Assembly (NCBI GenBank): GCA_018398765.1
Contig: JAHBMJ010001051.1
Coordinates: 97,203-109,227, forward strand
DNA: 12,025 bases
Source of the DNA: Chromera velia
Taxonomy: Eukaryota > Sar > Chromeraceae
Direction of reading: 5' to 3'
Shown piece by piece: positions 1 to 8,131 of this stretch (position 1 is the stretch's first letter; each line of letters opens with the position of its first letter). The notes beneath the pieces were generated by a model that saw nothing but the letters and a program-made list of their open reading frames with translations, had not been told where the DNA came from and made no database searches. The position numbers and the translations under genes are program-made.

Positions 1-453
1 CCTGTTCGGCTCACTGCATGCCCATCCTTGCTTGCAGGGTTAATTGTTTCTTCTGCACATCCTTCCTTCCCACCAACACCCAGACAAGCAAACCACCTCG
101 CGCAGCCGGTCCCTGTCCATCTTTCCCTTCTGTGGTGATGGACTCATGCCGAAAGTCAAAGTCCGAGTCGCTACTCACTCAGTCATAAAAGTCAGTCAGT
201 TAGTCAGTCAGAAACTTCTGTCAGTCAAAGAGTGGATCTTTGTTTTCGGCATCCAGCCCGTCAGAAGTACTAGCAGAGCCTCTGTCTCCCCAGGGACCGG
301 TATCCCTTCCCGGGCCAGCACCTGACCGTAAACCCAACCACTCGGGTCCTCCCAGCTGATGTGGAGAAGGTCTCCTGCACGAGTTCATTCAAAGGAATTC
401 GAACACACACACACACACACACGGACGCACACACACGGACGCACAGGTGCAGT
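1..453. other. Left flank without a supported gene
   Basis: This stretch lies downstream (minus-strand sense) of the last stop of the host gene. It holds a dinucleotide repeat at 403-422, a second AC-rich patch to about 445, and a loose tandem of the tetranucleotide AGTC around 191-211. The plus-strand open frame at 44-325 is rich in Ser/Thr/Arg with no recognisable domain and overlaps the AGTC repeat, so I do not call it. The stretch may include the 3' untranslated region of the host gene. Confidence 0.5.
403..422. repeat. (AC)10 microsatellite
   Basis: Ten uninterrupted AC units are followed by imperfect ACGGACGCAC-type units up to about 445. It sits just beyond the proposed stop of the minus-strand gene, where it would be a (GT)n tract in the 3' untranslated region. 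Confidence 0.95.
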
Positions 454-707
454 TCACAGGTCGGTCAAGATGACCAGATGCATCCACGGGCGGAATTGCT
501 GGTCGAAGTAAGAGAGGATGGTAGGAATAAGGGGAATTCATGCACGGTTGAAAGGAACGGGAGAGGGGCGTCCTTCTTCTGCCAAGTCCTCTTTTCAATC
601 CCATCGAAATCATTCAAGAAGACAGCGATCTGCGTGCCTAGCTCCAAAACGGCTTACTACCGACCGACCGACTGACTGACCCTCCCGGAAGAAGATCTCG
701 TTAGGTT
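454..707 (-). CDS. Host gene, tentative 3' exons
   Basis: After an acceptor CACTTCCCTCAAG, a phase-1 mini exon (707-681) reads EPNEIFFREG. A 43-nt interval with GT and AG ends (680-638) then joins to a frame reading TQIAVFLNDFDGIEKRTWQ. This continues to about 555. From there the protein-like reading moves to another frame ending QFRPWMHLVILTDL and a TGA at 456-454. The switch can be explained by a 47-nt GT-AG interval or by one missing base in the run at 531-534. The peptide looks genuinely coding, but introns this short would differ from the 90-420 nt ones elsewhere in the gene. An unspliced reading simply stops at about 610. Confidence 0.35.
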
Positions 708-3574
708 CTTGAGGGAAGTGAGTGCACACGCTCCTCACTCTCATATCAAGTCTCCACCCCCCATGTCTCTCCGCCGGCGTCTCTCTTTCCCTCTCTCCGG
801 CTGCACTCATCACACCTGGCAGGGGACCCGGACCGGCTCCTGCTGAGGAGAAGCTGCCCCTTCCGGGCCCGGCGGCGGTACCGGTGCTCGCTGTCGGCAC
901 AGACGCCGAAAAGGACTGTCCGGCGGAAGCAGCGGAGACGGGGTATAGCAAATCTTTCGAGTGCTGCACCGGCTGAGAGCTCTGTGGCTGGTAGGGAGTT
1001 GCCACATTGGGGTACGCAGGCGCAGGGGGCGGGTGCGGGTAGTGTGCGGCCGGGGGCGGATTGGTGTGGTGAGTCTGGCGATGGGGATGTGGCTGATGAA
1101 AGGAAGCGGAACCTTCGGGGGATGGGTCGAGAGGGCTCCTAGAAGGGGGGAACCGATCCGAAGCAGCTGCTGCATGAGCGTAGGCGGCAGGCCGGACGGG
1201 GCTTGACTCCCTCTCTCTCTCTCTGTTGCCGTGGGTATGTGTCCCTCTGTCTCGGTGGAAGGAGGGGGCGGGCTGTGCTGCCATCGGCCCCCCTCCCCTT
1301 GGGTCGTATGCAGAGGGAGGATCGGGGGGAGGCTGGGGCTGGAGCACACCCCCAGAAGGAGAGGCATGTGATGGTCCCCTGCGAGGTGGAAACGGTGGGG
1401 GTTGCGGTGGCATGGGCGGTTGCCTTTTGAATGCCCCCCCACTCCCTGCTCTCATTTCGCCATCAGCAGACGACGGCGGGCCCCCCTTGGCTGCTGCTGA
1501 GGAGGCGAGTTGAGCGATGTTCTTCATGAACGCACCCGAGGCGCCGCTGCCCAGGTACCGTTTCCCCGACTTTTCAGGCGGGGGTGGGGGGAACTGAGAG
1601 AGGATGTCTCGGAGCTCCCGTGGGTCGATCGCGTGGATCCCGTCGGCCACTGCCTTCAGTCTCGACCACAAGCGCATGTAGTCATTCTGCAAAACAAATA
1701 TTATCAGAGCACACAGACAAACACAGACACAGACACACAGACACAACACATATATACGCACACATATATGTATGCAAAGACACATGAGAAGACAGCGTGC
1801 TGATGCAGACAGATGAATGCATAGAGAGCAAATGGACTGTATGACAGGCCGGCGAGAAGCCGAAAACTGAAAGGTCTCTTCATGAGGCGCCGCATGAAGT
1901 GAAAAGCCGACGGCAAAACCTCATGCCGGACGAGAGTCAAGGCCGGCCTGTACGAACTGCGTTGTACCATTCATGTTTGAACATCCATAGTATGTCAGGC
2001 ACCCCAAGCAGACACACGACTTATGGTCGTTCAAAGTTGAAGATGCCCAGCCTATTAAACAAGCCAAGTCTACACATGCACAGTTTTTTCTAATAGACCC
2101 ACGTATAGAGACTCACTGTCAACGTATTGGTTGCGTCTGCGCATGTTTTGACATATGGATTGCCTGACCTTCATGACATCAAGCTTGCTGTGTAGGCAGG
2201 AGATCTGAAGCTCTGCATGCGCCTTTGAGACAAGCAGATAATCCTCTGGGTCAGGTATCTGATGGGAAGAGAAAGCGAACTCCTTCGGAACCCCCACAAC
2301 CGACCAGTCACTGCAAGAACACAGCACCCAGCCACACACACGAAGGGAGAGACAGAGACACACACAGGCGTCGGACAAGACACACTCATTTTCCTTCAAA
2401 GGCTGCGAAAGAACACGCTGTATCGCAATTTCGGCTGGAATGCTCATCTGTGTCTGGACCCAGACCGTACACCTCAACAAACAATCGGGACCAAATGAAC
2501 TCCAAGAAGCCTGTCGATCCCTCAGTATTCTTTCTTTTTCACGCAGCCCAACTGTAGAAAAGGAAATATATACACCTAGCACCCCCTGCCTTCCAAAGCC
2601 TCCGGGTATGTCTCTCACGAGGTTCTTCACGAAACCTCCGTCTCTGAAAGAGTAAAGGGGAGGTCGGCTCTTTGCGCTCTGGTTTCAGGTCTGCGAACCT
2701 CGTTTTTCATTGTACGAATATATATTTCAGCATGTCCCCCGAGGCCCGAAGAACGAATTATCATCCACCTCGCGTTCCCCTTCTGGGGGGGTGGGTCCCT
2801 AAAGCAAACAAAGCGTCAGACTTACCACCGGTATTTCTGGGTGCTGTCGCTGAGCGTGTCAGCAGTTTGGCGGGTCAGACGGAACTCTCCCAGCGGTCGG
2901 ACTCCCGCGACGATCTCGGCGACAGCAGCAGACTCATCTCCAGTTCCGCACAGCTCCTGAACCTTCTGCGTCCTGGCCACTTCCCTCCTCTCGCGCCTCG
3001 TCAAAAACTTCACTCGTTTCGGCTCTTCGCTTGCTCCGGCAGGTGAGCCTTCCATTCCGGTTCCTGTGGGAGCTACTGCCGGAGGCACCGAGGGAGTCGA
3101 TGTCTCCATAGAACTCAACGTGTTCTCTTGTGTTGTGCCCACCTCTTTGATCAAAAGCTCCCCCGAACTGTTCAGTCCCTGCAAGCAATGAACTACGTCC
3201 ATCGGACGATCGAAGCAGCAAAGCAAGATCAATTTGCTACCAGCCCCAACTAAGAGTTTCGACAATTTGCAGTACACCCAAAAGCCTTCGTGCAAGCGAC
3301 GCTTCACCTTCTGCAGATATTCGGATTCTATACATATTCTTCCGCGCTGTAGAGCACAAGGTTTGTACCAGACATTACCACACAAGCTCCAGAAATGTTC
3401 ATGCAGACGATGACGCATATACTCATTTTGATCGACTGCGTATAGAGTGTGTCGGTCCATGTTGGTCCCCACGAGACGGACCCAATCATGTACGGCCCCG
3501 GCCCGCTTCGCTTGCGACACTGGGATATGCCGGGGCAAGTTTCCTGGCATAGGAGAAAAACCCTCAATCATCAT
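454..3574 (-). CDS. Unrecognised spliced host gene, proline-rich
   Basis: This entry covers the whole gene model; exons are listed separately. The proposed order on the minus strand is 3574-2829, 2643-2583, 2258-2103, 1686-816, then a tentative tail 707-681, 637-454. Introns begin GT and end AG, and the phases join without creating stops (2, 0, 0, 1, 1), which is the main support. The product would be about 610 residues through the long exon, plus up to about 65 in the tail. The N-terminal third looks globular, with many His/Trp/Tyr/Cys residues. The middle is a charged linker. The C-terminal half is low-complexity Pro/His/Ser/Gly. I recognise no domain or family and assign no function. A chromovirus 3' LTR ends 176 bases upstream in the same orientation, so the true first exon may lie elsewhere. 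Confidence 0.55.
816..1686 (-). CDS. Host gene, long proline/histidine-rich exon
   Basis: The exon has 290 codons plus one base, after an acceptor TTTGTTTTGCAG. The first 30 residues look folded (NDYMRLWSRLKAVADGIHAI, then PRELRDILSQF). After that the sequence is low-complexity: PPPPP runs, many His-Pro and Ala-rich patches, and a Ser/Gly/Ala-rich end. No zinc finger, RRM or kinase motif is visible. Such tails are often disordered scaffolds or interaction regions, which is inference only. The likely donor is CCAG followed by GTGTGATG, leaving phase 1. The frame stays open to 610 if this donor is not used, giving a shorter alternative C-terminus. Confidence 0.65.
1706..1772. repeat. Intronic CA/TA-rich simple repeat
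   Basis: This is an imperfect run of ACAC, ACAG and ATATAT units inside the intron between the exons ending at 2103 and starting at 1686. On the gene strand it reads as a GT-rich tract leading toward the acceptor. Confidence 0.85.
2103..2258 (-). CDS. Host gene, internal exon with uncertain donor
   Basis: A strong acceptor (TTCTCTTCCCATCAG) precedes the frame beginning IPDPEDYLLVSKAHAELQI. The following residues are mostly helix-like and basic (around MKVRQSICQNMRRRNQY). Three donors are possible. GTGGGT after 2103 and GTTGAC after 2124 both end in phase 0 and join the next exon in frame. The best consensus match, GTGAGT after 2118, would produce a TGA on joining to 1686. I give the longest in-frame option. 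The exon core is well supported; the exact end is not. Confidence 0.55.
2331..2392. repeat. Intronic CA/GA-rich simple repeat
   Basis: CACACACA, GAGAGACAGAGA and ACACACAC patches lie within the intron between the exons ending at 2583 and starting at 2258. On the gene strand this is a CT/GT-rich tract. Confidence 0.8.
2583..2643 (-). CDS. Host gene, small internal exon
   Basis: The exon is 61 bases. It follows a pyrimidine-rich acceptor (CTTTACTCTTTCAG) and encodes DGGFVKNLVRDIPGGFGRQG after the split codon. It ends before a modest GTGCTA donor in phase 0. Only this choice of ends joins both neighbours without a stop. The amino-acid sequence looks unlike random intron translation, but the exon is short and its donor is weak. 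Confidence 0.45.
2829..3574 (-). CDS. Host gene, proposed first coding exon
   Basis: This exon has 248 codons plus two bases. The first ATG (3574-3572) has A at -3 and is followed at once by a second ATG. An in-frame TAG lies 30 bases upstream (3604-3602). Residues 1 to about 130 are rich in His, Trp, Tyr and Cys and look folded, including an alternating region around YMRHRLHEHFWSLC. Residues 140-175 are Ser/Thr/Pro/Gly-rich linker, and 175-210 is a basic-acidic stretch (KRVKFLTRRERREVARTQK). Two donors overlap at its end. GTGGTA after 2829 leaves phase 2 and joins the next exon in frame. The stronger-looking GTAAGT after 2826 would create a TGA with the next exon. I prefer the former on frame alone. 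No family is recognised. Confidence 0.6.
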
Positions 3575-3604
3575 TTTCAATTTTTCAGGAGGAAAATAAG
3601 ACTA

Positions 3605-3700
3605 GCCACACACTGCACGATTCACTACACTACACTGTAAGGGTTCTACGTTGAGGATAAATGTAGATGGAGGTAGACGGTCTATGTAATACCTGGTGAC
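3605..3700 (-). other. Possible extra upstream host exon sequence
   Basis: A good acceptor (CTATTACTTTCAG, ending at 3701) is followed by 32 open codons beginning VTRYYIDRLPPSTFILNVEP. They are in the same frame as the ATG at 3574 and are interrupted only by a TAG at 3604-3602. The peptide looks coding rather than random. Either it is a real exon whose TAG is removed by a very short intron or is a mutation, or it is a 5' leader exon. It lies 50 bases from the end of the retrotransposon, which suggests the element may sit in an intron of this gene. Confidence 0.3.
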
Positions 3701-3749
3701 CTGAAAGTAATAGAAACTCAGTAGTTACAACAAGCTGATAACAATCCTC

Positions 3750-4063
3750 AGATTTCCTCCTAAACTAAGAACGTAGTCTAGTTTGAGACTTATCATACCT
3801 TACCTTCTTAAGTCTGTCAGTCAGAGTTCACTTCCAAGGACTCCATTCAAGCGATACAGATACACGAAGACTATACGGCATGCTTCTATTTATTTCTGTA
3901 TTGCAAGTCTATTATTTCTTTCTCTGTATTGCCAGTCTGTCACTTAATTCTCTTAGTACACTTAATTAATGCCGGCTGGGCTTAGTATTGCGAAGTTAGT
4001 TTCCCAGTCCCAGTTCTAGCAAGTTTAGCGGGTGATCAAGTCGCCATACAAGCCATAACGTAA
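3750..4063 (-). repeat. 3' LTR of the chromovirus
   Basis: The 314 bp LTR aligns to 9772-10083 with nine substitutions, all transitions, and one 2-base indel (GT at about 3773), a divergence of about 2.9%. It contains a 28-nt near-tandem unit with GCAATAC at 3898-3904 and 3926-3932 (minus-strand sense) and a third copy at 3985-3991. It also has an AATAAA on the minus strand at 3889-3894 and a strong splice-donor-like AAGGTAAGG with GT at 3803-3802. Its transcription sense points toward the host gene. Confidence 0.95.
3802..3806 (-). promoter_or_regulatory. Splice-donor-like site in the 3' LTR
   Basis: On the minus strand AAG is followed by GTAAGGTATG, close to the eukaryotic donor consensus. 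The next good acceptor downstream is at 3702-3701, giving a 103-nt potential intron that would join LTR leader sequence to the possible host exon at 3700. Confidence 0.4.
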
Positions 4064-4067
4064 TGTG

Positions 4068-4082
4068 CCCTCTCCCCCCCCC
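4068..4082 (-). promoter_or_regulatory. Polypurine tract
   Basis: The minus strand reads nine G then AGAGGG, lying four bases before the shared LTR sequence and 18 bases after the pol terminal TGA. Position and composition match the RNase H-resistant primer for plus-strand DNA synthesis. Confidence 0.85.
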
Positions 4083-4103
4083 ACGGCTTGTGCGCCTCAC
4101 TCA

Positions 4104-4262
4104 GGCCGAAGCATAGAAATTGGCAATCGCTTGTTTTACATTCTTTAATGATGACAGGGGCTCCCATGATGCGTCTTCCAATGGATATCCCCTCTAGAGA
4201 ACCTTGTACTACTTGGCCTTACCCCTCTCTCGGACGGCAAAGATTTTCTCGACTTCATACTC
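4104..4262 (-). pseudogene. C-terminal chromodomain
   Basis: The frame reads EYEVEKIFAVRERGKAK, stop, YKVL, stop, RGYPLEDASWEPLSSLKN, then KQAIANFYASA and TGA. This matches the chromodomain pattern of YxVEkI, a basic turn, an aromatic strand, GYp..aTWEP and a final helix. The stops are TAG at 4211-4209 and at 4196-4194. The second sits where the family has a conserved aromatic (usually Trp), one G-to-A change away. Two more TAG codons (4319-4317 and 4274-4272) lie in the linker just before. It would have guided integration by reading histone marks. Confidence 0.85.
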
Positions 4263-4430
4263 CTCCTCGGCCTAAGCGGGCATGCCGACAGACGGGGGGC
4301 GAGTCTCCCCACTTGGCTAATGGTAAGGCTTGCACAACGATGTGTGAATGATAGGGTATTTCCTGCTCCCAGCAGGCAAAACAACCTCCAGATTGTTTTG
4401 AGGTAGAACGGTCTCGACTTCGAACGGACC

Positions 4431-5375
4431 GAACTAATTTTGAAACTAAATCAAGCTTCCTGGCATATTCCCCCCCCTTTCCCATAGGACGTGGCCACCA
4501 CGTACGGTGCACCAGGATATAATCTCCTACTCGGATATTCTTGGCGGGACGCCGACGGCGGTTAGCGTTTCGGGTCATGACTTGCTGGGCTGAGCGGAGT
4601 GAATCTCTCGCTGCAGCGATCATCTAGCTGTGCTCCTCTAGAAATTTTCCTGCGTCAAAAGAAGATTCGACTGAGACTGGGAGATTGAGAGCAGGGGGGA
4701 TGAGCGGGGACTTCCCACCATCGAGAGTGAGGGGTGCAAAACCAGTCCCCTCATGGAGTTATATGCAAACTCTACATTACACAGAAATTCAGACCACCGG
4801 GAGTGCTTCGTATCTACCAGACACCGTAAAGCCTCCTCGAGGGTGCGATTCATTCTCTCTGTGGCACCCGCTGTGTCGTGGTGCGATGCAGTCGCAAAAT
4901 CGACTTCTGAACCGCTGGAGGCATGGAGGGTCTGCCAAAAGTAGGCGACAAAACGGGGGTCACGGTCGCAGACGATATGACGCTGGAAGCCCTTCTTGCA
5001 CAAAACGTGCTGGCGGTAGATTCGCGCGGTCTCCTCTGCTCCTGCTGTGCTATGAGTAGGAATTAAGACAACTGCCTTGATGAGCCGGCAAAGCACCACA
5101 AGAATCGCATCAAACCCCTCATCACTGGAAGGCGGCAAGTCAATAAGACGGTCAATACAGCCTGAGGTCGACTCCCAAGGGCGTGAAGGGATAGGGAGGG
5201 GCTACAGAAGCCCAGGGCAGGCCGCAGTGGGACCCTTGCTTCTCTGACACCGATCGCACGTGCAAACAAAAGAAGCGACTGACCTCCATATCTTGGGCCA
5301 GTAGTACAATGACGCCACCTTCTGATAGGTCTTCCCCATCTTAAAGTGCGCAGCGTGCGGAGGGGAATGCACCCC
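4431..5375 (-). pseudogene. Integrase, zinc-binding and DDE core
   Basis: The HHCC region (about 5369-5247) reads VHSPPHAAHFKMGKTY, then SLYYWPKIW and CTCDRCQRSK. The core follows a TAG at 5204-5202. Its catalytic triad is Asp in CIDRLIDLP (5153), Asp in VCDRDPRF (4967) and Glu in GATERMNRTLEEAL (4859), all retained. One base is lost near 4747-4750. The next reading frame carries TGFAPLTLDGGKSP, FDAGKFLEEHS, a TAG (4626-4624) and then the C-terminal DNA-binding-like region with NIRVGDYILVHR. An extra base at 4434 returns the frame to [10 protein letters not shown]. Integrase activity as written would be abolished. Confidence 0.9.
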
Positions 5376-5849
5376 AGCCATCACAGTCCCTTGCTGAGAT
5401 CTAGGGACACAGAGACGATTCCCCTCAAAATATAGGAAACCGGCACGAAGTGACATACCTTGCAAACGAAGGGCAAAATCAGGGGTAAGGGCGGGTGGGT
5501 GCTGCTGCGACAGATGCTGAAAGACAGGGCGGAAGAAGGGATCGGCTGAGTATCCCCTCCTGCAGGCATCAAGGAATGCCTGTAACTGTGTGGCGGAGAC
5601 CGTCAAACTTTGCAATTCCATCCCTGTCCGAGACTGCTGCCCATCTCCCTCCCTAACTGAAGCCTGGCTCTCCTCAATCTCAGGAACTAAATCGGGCAGA
5701 TCAGTATACTCTGCCCCCAAAGATCCAACGGGCTGGACAAACACCGGGACAGCCTCTGGTAGAGGCCTGGGATGTACGGGTAGACGCTGAGTGTGACCCA
5801 TACGAGAAACCTTGGCGGAAGACGGCACGAGCTGCTGTGCGGCAGGAGG

Positions 5850-6245
5850 GTTTCGGGAAAGGGCGTCTGCTACAATGTTCGCTCTCCCTGGGATATACTT
5901 TGGAGTGATGCCGAGTTCCTGCATGAACTCAATCCAGTGTCGGACTCGTAGGGAGCAAAATTCGAACGATCGGTGGCTGAAATTTGTGAGGCTCTGGTGA
6001 TCGGTCCATATTTCGGAGTCTGAAGACAGGAAGTGTCTCCATACCTTTGCGAAATGCACAATCGTTAGAAATTCTAACTCTCGAACGGGGTACTTGGCTT
6101 CTGTGGATATCAGACGGCGGGAGCCGAAAGCGAAGGGGCGGTATCTCCTGGTTGCACAGTCCTTCTGGAGGGCGACAGCCCCAATGGCTCCTGCAGACTG
6201 CGACGCATCGGGCACCAAAATGACTGGCTTGCTGGGATCGGGGAG
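5850..6245 (-). pseudogene. RNase H domain
   Basis: This domain removes RNA from the RNA:DNA hybrid. Four acidic positions are visible in order: PDASQSAGAIGA (Asp), KYPVRELEFLTIV (Glu), IWTDHQSL (Asp) and NIVADALSR (Asp). The terminal block PKYIPGRANIVADALSR is the standard end of Ty3/gypsy RNase H. The domain is open throughout. A low-complexity linker of about 110 residues separates it from integrase. Confidence 0.92.
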
Positions 6246-6277
6246 TACAAGGGTGGCGTGCTCCTGTACTGCTTTCT

Positions 6278-7175
6278 TCAGCTCAGTAAACGCACGCGAC
6301 TGTGTAGTCTTCCATTCAAAGAGAACATTCCCTTGGAGGAGGAATGTGAGAGGCCCTACAAAAAACGAGAACCTCGGAACAAACCGGTGGAACCAATTGG
6401 CTAGTCCCAGAAACTGGTGCAGGGAAGTGCGGTCTGTGGGTTGTGCAAACTCAGTGAGCCCTTGCATTTTCTCATGGCTTGGTCTGACCCCCTTCTCATC
6501 AACCACCAACCCCAAAAATTTCACTTCTGTCTGAAGCCATGCGCATTTGGAGACCTTGACATAGAGCTGGTGTTCCCTCAAGAAGGAAAGGACCTGGTTG
6601 ATATGCTCGATATGCTCCTCCGGAGTGCGGCTGAAAACAAAAACATCATCAATAAACATAACAACACACTTATCAAGGAGTGGTCTGAGCACATCCGTAA
6701 TGAGATGCATGCTGATGGAAGGTGCCTTACACAAACCAAACGGTATCACCAGCCATTCAAAACTGCCATACCTTATGACGAATGCCGTCTTCTCCTCGTC
6801 TCCCTCCTTGATCCTTGTCTGATGGAAGTATTGCCGTAAGTCCAGAGACGAGAAAAATTTTGTGCCATGGAGGCGACTCAGCAGCTCCTCTGGGTGAGGA
6901 ATGGGGAATTTGTTGTGGACTGTGATCTTGTTAAGTCCCGTGAAGTCGATGTATATCCATTGCGCCCCGTCTGCCTTCTGCACAAACAGGACTGGCGCAG
7001 CGTATGGACTTGTCGAAGGGCGGATGTGCCCTTTCTCGAGGTATAAGTCTAACTGCCGTCTCAGCTCGTCAAGCTGACCGTATAACAGTCGGTAGGGTGC
7101 TCTTGCAAGAGGAGAGTGCCCTGCCTCGAGCTTGATCTCACCCTCGATCTTTCGGTGGGGCGGGAGACCCGGGAG
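6278..7175 (-). pseudogene. Reverse transcriptase domain
   Basis: The N-terminal boundary motif LPGLPPHR starts at 7175, straight after the nested transposon, and the preceding FLDELPG is on its far side (about 7783-7760), so the insertion cuts the linker just ahead of RT. Recognisable blocks follow in order: ELRRQLDLYLEKGHIRPSTS, APVLFVQKADG, LNKITVHNKFPIP, SSLDLRQYFHQ (catalytic Asp at 6842), KTAFVIRYGSFEWLVIPFGL, and the catalytic FIDDVFVFS (6656 on). The YxDD motif is F-I-D-D here. The whole domain is free of stops and frameshifts. The fingers, palm and thumb match Ty3/gypsy enzymes in order and spacing. Confidence 0.95.
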
Positions 7176-7177
7176 CT
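7168..7177. repeat. Left target-site duplication of the nested transposon
   Basis: CCCGGGAGCT is identical to 7758-7767. The last two bases may instead belong to the transposon end. Confidence 0.88.
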
Positions 7178-7757
7178 AGGGGGGAACACTCTTGGGCTCA
7201 TATAGGGTTACAAGTGCAAAAATAACATAAAAAATAAACCAAAAAACATGCGGACGAGCTTTTCAGACAAGCTGGAGGTCCGACATGTTGAGTTACTTCA
7301 AAATCAATCACTTTTACTGTATAGTTTATGTGGTTATATGAGGTTACACCCTTTATTATATATGTCCCCTTGCAAGGTTACAGGTTACAAGGTTACAGGG
7401 GGTCTTAAGGTCCGTAACCGACCAAAAAGCCAACTTTCAAAAACTCTTCAAATTACTTCAAAAACACTTTAAAATGCATGTAGACGAAGGTTATATCACT
7501 TTTGAAGAGGGTCATTTTAGGTTACAGGTTATAAGGTTACAAGGGGTTTGGCTACAAAGTGAAAGGGACACATCGTTTTTCGTCAGTTTCTCATGTAATC
7601 TCAATCAACAGAAGATGTTTTCAATATTTTTAGATATAACCTGATGAGATTGATCGATTGGGACCACTTTTGAAGTAAAAATAACATTACAGGGGGGTAT
7701 ACCCTTATGTACGGGGGGTATTGAAACCTGTAACCCAATATAAGTGCCAGACCCTAG
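7176..7757. mobile_element. Nested MITE-like DNA transposon
   Basis: This is a 582 bp AT-rich insertion within gag-pol. Ends begin CTAGGG on both strands. The left end reads CTAGGGGGGAACACT and the right end, reversed, reads CTAGGGTCTGGCACT. Both then reach ATAT-GGGTTACA after a 9-nt length difference, so these are imperfect terminal inverted repeats of about 30-40 bases. It has no coding capacity. The interior has repeated GGTTACA motifs. With CTAG counted as part of the element, the duplication is 8 bp (CCCGGGAG), which points to hAT-like mobilisation. Counting the shared CT as target makes it 10 bp, nearer Mutator-like. Confidence 0.85.
7373..7546. repeat. GGTTACA repeat clusters inside the MITE
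   Basis: Two related clusters are present: AAGGTTACAGGTTACAAGGT at about 7375 on, and AGGTTACAGGTTATAAGGTT at 7519 on. Each is three GGTTA(C/T)A units spaced about 8-9 bases. Single copies of GGGTTACA also occur at each end of the element. Confidence 0.85.
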
Positions 7758-7767
7758 CCCGGGAGCT
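7758..7767. repeat. Right target-site duplication of the nested transposon
   Basis: CCCGGGAGCT is identical to 7168-7177. Both copies encode the same Glu-Leu-Pro-Gly piece of the polyprotein on the minus strand, which proves the split point. Confidence 0.88.
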
Positions 7768-8131
7768 CGTCTAGGAACCGATCAAAATGTTTCTCGAGAA
7801 CTGGTCGGACGCTGGGTGGGATTTCTTTGCTCTAGAGGTGCTTTCGGAATCCCGTGTAGGTCGAAGAATTGATGGGATGGTCAGGAGGGAAAGATAAAAG
7901 GGGTGGTGGGTCTCTAGGCTTACCGGCAGACTGCAGGGAATGCACCTCCAACGTATCACTCACCCCCCCCTTCCGCACTGCTTCGAGGCGGAACAGATGC
8001 ACACGGGAACTGGGTCTCTTCATCAGCCGACGGAGCTCTCTCTGGCTAAAGAAGTCCTCCTCCTCCCCTTTCGCCGGGTACTCCTCATTGTCAAGCAAGA
8101 GCAAGTCTCTCCCGGTCGGTGACTCACACGC

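Noticed and set aside
44-325. Plus-strand open frame of 93 codons
   Set aside because: It has no domain and biased Ser/Thr composition, and it overlaps an AGTC simple repeat. Nothing supports coding.
1203-1513. Plus-strand open frames opposite the long exon
   Set aside because: They are antisense shadows of the GC-rich, proline-coding minus-strand exon.
6094-6839. Plus-strand open frames opposite RT and RNase H
   Set aside because: They lie opposite clear RT/RNase H coding sequence and show no family motif.
7446-7459. AAATTACTTCAAA shared between the MITE and about 11188
   Set aside because: A 13-base match in AT-rich sequence is likely chance, with no similarity on either side.
7373-7546. 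GGTTACA repeats as telomere-like or CRISPR-like array
   Set aside because: Units are degenerate and irregular with no spacers, and they lie wholly inside the MITE. They are best seen as internal transposon repeats.
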